From Kingdonia uniflora (taxonomy: Eukaryota; Streptophyta; Magnoliopsida; Ranunculales; Circaeasteraceae): a DNA stretch of 64,000 nucleotides. The position numbers were made by a program, and so were the translations under genes. A model generated the notes under the pieces. The model saw only the letters and a program-made list of their open reading frames with translations, did no database searches and was not told the origin of the DNA. Positions 57,960 to 64,000 of this stretch are shown piece after piece. The stretch covers positions 372,001 to 436,000 of the forward strand of contig JACGCM010001123.1 of assembly GCA_014058105.1 (NCBI GenBank), read 5' to 3'. Position 1 is the stretch's first letter; each line of letters opens with the position of its first letter.

Positions 57960-60111
57960 ATATCGGAGTGGCTACACCATCTCCTCCCACAGTGCCCTCT
58001 TCACCGATAACCCTAGCGCCTTCAGTCGAAGGGTTCGGCCCAGCAGCACCCACGACCCCTTCGGTCGCAGTATCAGCAACAACTCTGCCTACCAAAGGAG
58101 TCTCCGCGCCATTTCCCACCAGCAACACCTACTTCTAAAGCCTCTGTCTGAACAATATTATCAATAACAGGATCATTGGTAATGGGCAAGCATTGTAAGG
58201 TTTCAGGATCATACTCCAAATCTTCGATGAACTCCTTGAGCCTAACATTAGTCTCATATTCATCATCAAACTACCCTTAGAAGGTCTCCTTATGTTCTGC
58301 AATAGCCCTATCCTTCTCAGCCAGTTTCGCATTCAGAACTTGTGTATGAGTATACAGTTGAGCTTCGAGCCTCCTCTCGCTTTTATCTTTGATAGTCCCA
58401 TGATCTCGCTTTAAAATGCTAATTTCTAAAACCAGTAATGCTTCGATCCCTCGAGCAAGTTCCAGATTGTCATCCGCCTGCTTTGACTTCCTTATTACTA
58501 CTGTCAGCGCCTTGCTGAAAGCCTGCGCCCAAGCATCTGTCTGCTAGAATATTTGAGCCATCAGTATCTCACGAAGCATGGTACACTTAAGAAAATTTCA
58601 GAATTTCACATAAAATAAACAGTTACCTGATACATACTCTTCTTCATTCGCCTCGAAGCTTCGTCTGGACCTGTGTCATTAAGTTCCTCCATCGAAGCAG
58701 CCTTAGCTTAGAGCCTGCACTTCCCGTTCGAACGCGGTTAAGTCTTCATCCATATCCTCTGCATCATCCTCCCCCAACGCCCTACACCTCTTCTGCTGAG
58801 GTCCCTTTGGCTACTGTACCTTTGGAGATTCGGGAATGACCTTCCCTTTCCCTTTGTAAGCCTGTATTGACGCCTGCTTTAACGCCTGCCTTGAAATATC
58901 ACGAGCTACTTTGGGAACTTGCGCTACCTGCCTCGATGCCTGTTGCACCTTCGACACATAATTTACCTTCCGCGACAATTTTACTTTCTCCATTCCCTCG
59001 ATACCTCTATTTCTTGATGGATTCGGCGTAATGGGTACGTTTCGAAGTAGGAAATCTTTTTTCTTCTACCTTTTCCTCTTAATACCAATCCCCTTGAGCA
59101 TAGAGTTTACCCACTCCTCGTCCGAGTTTATTAACGCATCAATATAATCCCCCGGATTTACCCCAGTCTGGGTATTAGGACCTACAAAACAAACAAAAAT
59201 ACATTTTTCAGTCTATTCGATCAATACGTAAAAAAAAATCTTCGACAAACAACTTACTTGGATTATAGACCTTATGTTGTAACTTATAAGGATCCTCTCC
59301 TTTGACATTCTCATAGTTACCCCGTACTACAGCCAAATCTTTATCCCACCCTCGATTCGTCGAGTACAGATCAAATAACCAGGGTTATCTGTGTGATACT
59401 GGATGTGATAGGCGCCGACCTTCTGGTTTACTTTCATGGAGTAGAACGAGATAATATCGTACCACCCAATTAAGCCCCTCCCCCACCTTGCATTTTTACA
59501 TTCATACTCTCAATTACCTTCACCATTTCGTAAAAATTCTCATTCATCTGGCACGGGGCCACTTCCCAAAAATTCAGCACCTCCTTTACCAGCCTTCGAA
59601 GGGGTAGCTGCATTCCTAACCGAATTTGGCCTTTATACGCCATAATACCCTCTCGAGGATTTGACTGGAAGCTGTACCCTGACCCCGCAACATACAATAC
59701 TACCCCTACCTTCGACAACTCAAATTTAGCTTCAAATCGATCTAGTCTCTGCTTCTCTCTAGCCGAGATAGAACCAATGGCTTCATCCGAATCAGTCGAT
59801 TCTTCACTATGATCACTTTGCTCCCCCTCTCCCCTTTCATCACCCGATGGCTCAACATTACCTTCACGTCTCCCTCTTTCTCCTCCCTCCATCTCTCCCT
59901 CATCACTCTCCTCAGTTACTGCTATCTTACGATGTTTACTACTTGAAGTCCCAAATTCAGGATGCACCATTGCTAATGGGGAATATTTTGCAATATCGAA
60001 CTCTTTTATGTCACTGCCCTCACCCATCGGACCACGGCCATACACACTAGCCTCATTTTCTTTGATCTCCTTGTCTATTAGCCTCAGTCTCGAAGATCGA
60101 TGGGTACACAT
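57960..60111 (-). pseudogene. Tat-D antisense gene
   Basis: ATG at 60111 opens a 213-residue exon: an acidic linker (ESDEGEMEGGERGRREGNVE, then SDHSEESTDSDEAIGSISAR) and a domain with YKGQIRLGMQLPLRRLVKEV, NFWEVAPCQMNENFYEMVKV. It aligns with the Tat-C exon at 31181-31588. Next on the minus strand are SFYSMKVNQKVGAYHIQYH near 59440, a PNTQTGVNPGDYIDALINSD exon after a TTTGTAG acceptor near 59187, a basic region at 58811-58993 (KLSRKVNYVSKVQQASRQVA) and helical pieces down to about 58200. Stops are scattered. A nuclear-type basic region plus coiled coil is shared by all copies. Function unknown. Confidence 0.68.
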
Positions 60112-60736
60112 CTTATCCTACAGAAGTAGAGGCACGTAATTAGATCGATATATTTGACTATTCCATGTCAATAACCTATTCTTATCTACCCTTTCCAACT
60201 CAGATCATCATAGTCGAATGCTCGACCATAATCCCTGCTACACCGTCAATGACCTCAGAACCCCAAAAGACTTGACCTACAGATACATGTTTTCCCCCAG
60301 TCCTTGGTCATATATCACAACTATAAACCTAACAGACTCTACACTATTGTGTACTCAACGTACATAAATAGAAGACGAAGCGACAAGGCAGAAATATGGA
60401 CATACCTGCTTGAGCAATTCAGATGATCCCACAGCAACTACCAAGCTCTATAGAACAATGGCGTATGTTTCTCTTTCTTTCACTCTCTGATTTTTTTATA
60501 AGTGGGTAACCAGGAACAGTAAGAACGCCTTTACACTATATATACCTCATCGGAATACCAAAAACTGCCTCTATTTCTAAAACCGCTATCATTACCACTA
60601 CCCCATTACCCTCCTTTATTACCTCCCTTGGAACTCCAATATATAATAGTCAACCTTCTAACTTCCAACAACCAACAGTCTTTCTCAGCAAATGCCTCTA
60701 CATCTATTTTCGAGGCCCCCGCTGAGAGGGGGCAAA
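60112..60736. other. Tat-D 3' non-coding region
   Basis: Leader and promoter side of the antisense gene, with no ORF like the one at 34012-34329 in Tat-C. It ends in the polypurine tract GAGAGGGGGCAAA (60724-60736). Confidence 0.5.
60724..60736 (+). other. Tat-D polypurine tract
   Basis: GAGAGGGGGCAAA directly precedes the 3' LTR. Confidence 0.8.
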
Positions 60737-61494
60737 TGTAGTAGCCTACTCACAGCCTTCCACCCCAGTCGAATACTTGAAGGCTACCTCGAAGCCTACC
60801 CAAATACCTCAAAGCCCAATCAATCCATAAACAAGCCTTCCAAGGCTACATGAAGATGAAGCCCCGAAGACGAAGCCTCGACTATGAACAAGCCACGAGG
60901 ATGAAGATAGATCTGTCAGCATCTGAACTTCACATCAGCATCAGAAACACTTCAACCATATTCATACGTGGTCGAAGGCAGACATGTCAGATAGCTAGCT
61001 CACCAGACAAGAACGGCGGCGTTGTTGGTCCTTATAGCTACAGTGACAGGACCAACAACAACTACAGTATCAGAGTATAGTGCCAGACCCGACATTTCCG
61101 GCGTCAACACCAAGTCCGGGATACTCGTCTGATACCCAGTAGGTACACTTGTAATGCGACCTCCCATGGTGACTCAACCCTACCTATATTCTATAAATAG
61201 GAGGGAAGGGGAACCAAGGAGAGGTTAAGAAATCTTTCCCCATAACCCTTACAGTTTACCTTTGATCTCTCTGTAAATTACCCCGTGCTCGAACCTTCGA
61301 CTGCTTGACAGTAATATCAATACTCTTAAAAATCCTCATCAAAGGTCGTGGAACGTCCCATTCTAGGCCTCCACGCAAGTATATTGTCAATAGCTTAGTC
61401 ATATTATTGATCATATGCTTGGACCCCTTTGATAGAAGATAAACCCCATGGTGTAAGAGCCGACTTTCCCTCTTTGCGATGCTAGGCCCCTTCA
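60737..61494 (+). repeat. Tat-D 3' LTR
   Basis: 758 bp, TATAAATA at 61192-61199, ends GGCCCCTTCA. Flanked by CGCAC. A 76-residue frame at 60850-61080 is within the LTR and not considered a gene. Confidence 0.93.
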
Positions 61495-61499
61495 CGCAC

Positions 61500-62010
61500 C
61501 ATAAAATCGGGGATTGTATATGTCAGATAAACAGACGAAGATTTGGATGCCGTCTAGCTTTCCGGGAGACGAAACCTATTGACAATTTTTTGATTATCTA
61601 ATGGTACAAAGCCAGACTCCAAAACTATAGCATGAACGACAACTATGAAAAGCTTATACGGGCCTATTTGAAATAGGTTAACTTTCTTCTTCTTAAGAAC
61701 CTTCTTATAAAGAAACGGAGGGAAGAAAAATGTTGAATGGTGTTAGAAACATTGATTTCATCTTCAACGCCGAATATCTATATATCAGAAGTCGCCATGT
61801 TCTTCCTAGTTCACACCAGAAGAGGCAGAAGGACTCGAAGTAGTGGGATTACCAAATATAAATTATTTTTTAAGTGGTTTGGGGTTAGGGTTAAAGTTAG
61901 CATCACTAGCTACTAGGTGGATTCAAAACTACCAAATTCACCGAAATAGTGATCTACCATGAAAATCGCATAATAGTTTTAATCCCACCCAAGGTTAATA
62001 ATCCTACACG
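61500..62010. other. Unassigned flank of Tat-D
   Basis: No recognisable gene or repeat. Confidence 0.35.
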
Positions 62011-62260
62011 CAGTTTAGTAGTATGCGGCTTCAACCAACGACTGAGAAGATGCCACATGTCAATATCGTAATGGCTGGTAATGCTGTACAGTTTTGAACT
62101 GAGGGGCTTGAAACCCAATAAGAAGCTGCCATGTGGAGGCTTCACCATGCCGCGCGGTTCTGAATGAGGGGTTCTGCTAGCCAATAACATGCTGACACGT
62201 GGCATGCCCTTATTGGAGAATCATTGTCGCGCAGTTTAGAACCACGGGACATGATAAATT
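62011..62260. repeat. Degenerate tandem repeat, about 65-75 bp units
   Basis: Three to four units share TG(C/A)CA(C/T)(A/G)TG.., AATGG/CCAATAA and CGCGGTTCTGAA/CGCAGTTTAGAA words, with TGCCACATG, TGCCATGTGG and TGACACGTGG at unit starts. Confidence 0.5.
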
Positions 62261-62709
62261 AAGCAATCCACCCTACAGAGAAATCCACCCTACAGGTCTC
62301 GAACCGATCCACAAGGTAAATTTTGGGGTGGTTCTCCCCTTCACCCTATGAGGAAATAATACCCCCCCCCCCCCGCACCTTGGTTAAATTGAACTTTTTG
62401 AGGTGGTTTTGGGTTCGTCCACCTAGATACTCTTAGAGCATATGCAGCAGTAAGGTCGGTTTAAACTGACTAAAATGTATCTACAGTAACCCACCATAAT
62501 TTTTACACAACAGTGCCAAACCAACCCAGGGTCGTCTGAGCCCAACGTGGTTCAAAACTGCGTGGCAAAAGAACGTATCCTTTCCCTCTCAACACTTAGT
62601 TTTTTTAATAATTCCACCTTAAAAAAATTCCCTCCAAAGTCTAACACCCAACCCAACCTCATAAGTATGGGCTTTCAGTACCAAATTTATTCTATAAACT
62701 TCAATCATA
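62261..62709. other. Unassigned interval with a poly-C run
   Basis: A run of 13 C lies at 62362-62374. TTAGAGCATATGCAGCAGTAAGG at about 62432 resembles the start of common plant MITEs, but no matching inverted end was found. Confidence 0.35.
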
Positions 62710-63464
62710 ATGTCAGGAGAATCGTCATCGCAACCGCACAACAAATATCCCAAAAGAGAATATAATGGTTATACCAAAGCTACGTTGATGGGTAAAGACA
62801 CATTTATGAGTGCCTTACCGTTATTGCTCACCATTAACGATCCCATCCCAACTATTGATGATTTGCATTGAGTGAATTTTCTTTGGAAAAATTGGGTGCA
62901 TATTAGCATTGGATTGGAGGACAAACCGATAAGATTTATTTGAAATTCCTATATTAAAACGTGGTTTTATAAATGTTTGATGAAATGGCCGAATGAAATT
63001 CTAATGTATTTTTATGTATTAGAATGTAAAACTGAGATAATATAATATGTCATAGATTGCTAGACAAGGTATTGAAGTAGTACTAGCTTATCTCCAACTA
63101 TCCGTCGATAAAGAAATTGATCAACGATATGGGTTTCAAGGAATTTTTATCGATTAAGGTGGGGAATAGCGATAATCGATTGGTTTATGCTCTTGTGGAG
63201 TGGTGGTGGCCATCCACCTATACATTTTATTTCCCTTGCATGGAGCTTGGCTTTATGCCGTTAGACTTTGTGATGTTAATGACCCTCCCTTGTGGAATAG
63301 GAATCGATCTCCCTTATGCCGATAAGTATTCGAATGTCGATAAAACCTCTAAGTTCTTTCCTGGGATTACGAACAACAATATAAAGTACGGGAACATCAC
63401 GTTAGTATTTTTGAAGTTGTATATGAAGGATTTGAATAATCTAAGAGAAAAGAATTATGCTTAC
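62710..63464 (+). pseudogene. Plant-mobile-domain (PMD) protein pseudogene, truncated by Tat-E
   Basis: ATG at 62710 opens MSGESSSQPHNKYPKREYNG, then YTKATLMGKDTFMSALPLLL and TINDPIPTIDDLH, ending in a TGA near 62868; the frame goes on for about 25 codons to a second stop. After a gap, 63087-63450 reads LISNYPSIKKLINDMGFKEF, SIKVGNSDNRLVYALVEWWW, PSTYTFYFPCMELGFMPLDF and IKYGNITLVFLKLYMKDLNN. This is the plant mobile domain (aminotransferase-like PMD, as in MAIN/MAIL proteins and in some transposons). MAIN-type proteins are nuclear factors linked to silencing and meristem upkeep; here no activity is expected because of stops. The gene ends abruptly at 63464, where an LTR starts. Confidence 0.75.
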
Positions 63465-63980
63465 TGTAGGGACTTATCCCTCGATCACACTCAAAATCGA
63501 GCTCACCCAGCACAATTTACCTCCATCTCAGGCTCACACATTTTTAACACTTAACACTCCAGTCAACATTCCAACCAGCCCTACGAACTACTCCATAACG
63601 TGGATCGAGCTAAAACCGAAAAACATTACCCAGTCAAAGATACCCGTCTCCCACAAACTTCTCAATTACTAAGTCAACCACCACTAACCACATTATTCGA
63701 AAAATGTGCTCCAGCACGATGAAGAGTTGTGGGAAAAGCCTATATAAAGGAAAAGTTCCAGAAGAGATAGGGATCAGAAAAATTACTCAAACTTCTTATT
63801 TACGAGATTAAAAACATTTATATTTTTGGAGATCACTAGTAATAAAGATATCCGCCTCAAGCAATAAAGATACTTTCGCAAAAATCATTCATGCGAGGTC
63901 GTGCTTTTTACTCGTTCAGAGGTTTTCCACGCTAAAAACAATTGTCTCCATTTCTTACTTTCCATTAGAGTATTATTACA
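63465..63980 (+). repeat. Tat-E 5' LTR, element continues beyond window
   Basis: Begins TGTAGGGACTTATCCC and ends TTATTACA, 516 bp. It has a TATATAAAGG box near 63739. Its end region (GCGAGGTCGTGCTTTTTACT, then GAGGTTTTCCACGCTA) matches the end region of the Tat-C LTR (GAGGTCGTGGTTTTTCTCAG, then GAGTTTTCCACATAAGATC). CTTAC (63460-63464) would be the target duplication. A PBS-like ATTGGTGTGATAACT follows at 63986-64000. The second LTR is outside the window, so this is inference from one end. Confidence 0.7.
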
Positions 63981-64000
63981 GGTTCATTGGTGTGATAACT
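63465..64000 (+). mobile_element. Tat-E, 5' edge of a further Gypsy-type element
   Basis: Only the LTR and the PBS-like site are in the window. Orientation follows from the LTR similarity to Tat-C and from the PBS-like site on its right. Confidence 0.6.

Larger units (their letters stand above)
46985..61494 (+). mobile_element. Tat-D: Gypsy (Tat) element split by CACTA-1
   Basis: Two 758-bp LTRs (46985-47742 and 60737-61494) enclose PBS, gag, protease, RT, an antisense gene and a polypurine tract. Flanks are CGAAC (46980-46984) and CGCAC (61495-61499), a 5-bp target duplication with one mismatch. Integrase and both RNase H regions are missing. A CACTA transposon of 6,652 bp sits in gag. Without it the element would be about 7.9 kb. 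Confidence 0.92.

Noticed and set aside
60850..61080. 76-residue ORF in the Tat-D 3' LTR
   Set aside because: The 5' LTR copy of the same stretch has stops and the sequence is LTR upstream region.

Overview
The window is plant nuclear DNA, most likely from a eudicot; I cannot name the species. It is almost entirely transposable-element sequence. The evidence is decayed Ty1/Copia and Ty3/Gypsy polyproteins, long LTRs, plant-type primer-binding sites, a CACTA DNA transposon carrying pieces of plant genes with their introns, and a plant-mobile-domain pseudogene. I see no intact host gene, no rRNA or tRNA gene and no CRISPR array. Nearly every coding stretch carries stops or frameshifts. Paired LTRs differ by about 8-10 percent by eye, so these are old copies.

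Layout. 1-1135: a decayed minus-strand gene resembling the 'putative plant transposon protein' family, with a spliced leader upstream. About 3060-9139: a minus-strand Copia element (SIRE/Maximus-like) with gag, protease, integrase, RT, RNase H, PBS and 5' LTR. 9140-12210: mostly unassigned, with an eroded CACTA end at about 11395-11640. 12215-15880: a Gypsy fragment of the Tat type (called Tat-A), plus strand, made of an integrase end and an antisense coiled-coil gene. 15885-39995: a second Tat element (Tat-B, minus strand), split by a complete third element (Tat-C, plus strand, 22437-35066). 39996-46984: unassigned AT-rich DNA with several degenerate repeats. 46985-61494: a fourth Tat element (Tat-D, plus strand) whose gag is split by a 6.65 kb CACTA transposon (CACTA-1, 48865-55516, TSD ACC). 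CACTA-1 carries intron-containing fragments of two host nuclear genes, TAF1 and DEK. 62710-63464: a plant-mobile-domain pseudogene, cut by the 5' LTR of a further Tat-like element (Tat-E) that runs off the window.

Two themes tie the window together. The Tat elements share an unusual plan: gag-pol on one strand, then a minisatellite array, then a spliced coiled-coil gene on the opposite strand between integrase and 3' LTR. The minisatellites differ completely between Tat-B (44-bp unit) and Tat-C (60-bp unit with an internal palindrome). The nesting also gives a relative history: Tat-C landed in Tat-B, CACTA-1 landed in Tat-D, and Tat-E landed in the plant-mobile-domain gene. All assignments come from reading translations and repeats by eye; no database search was run.
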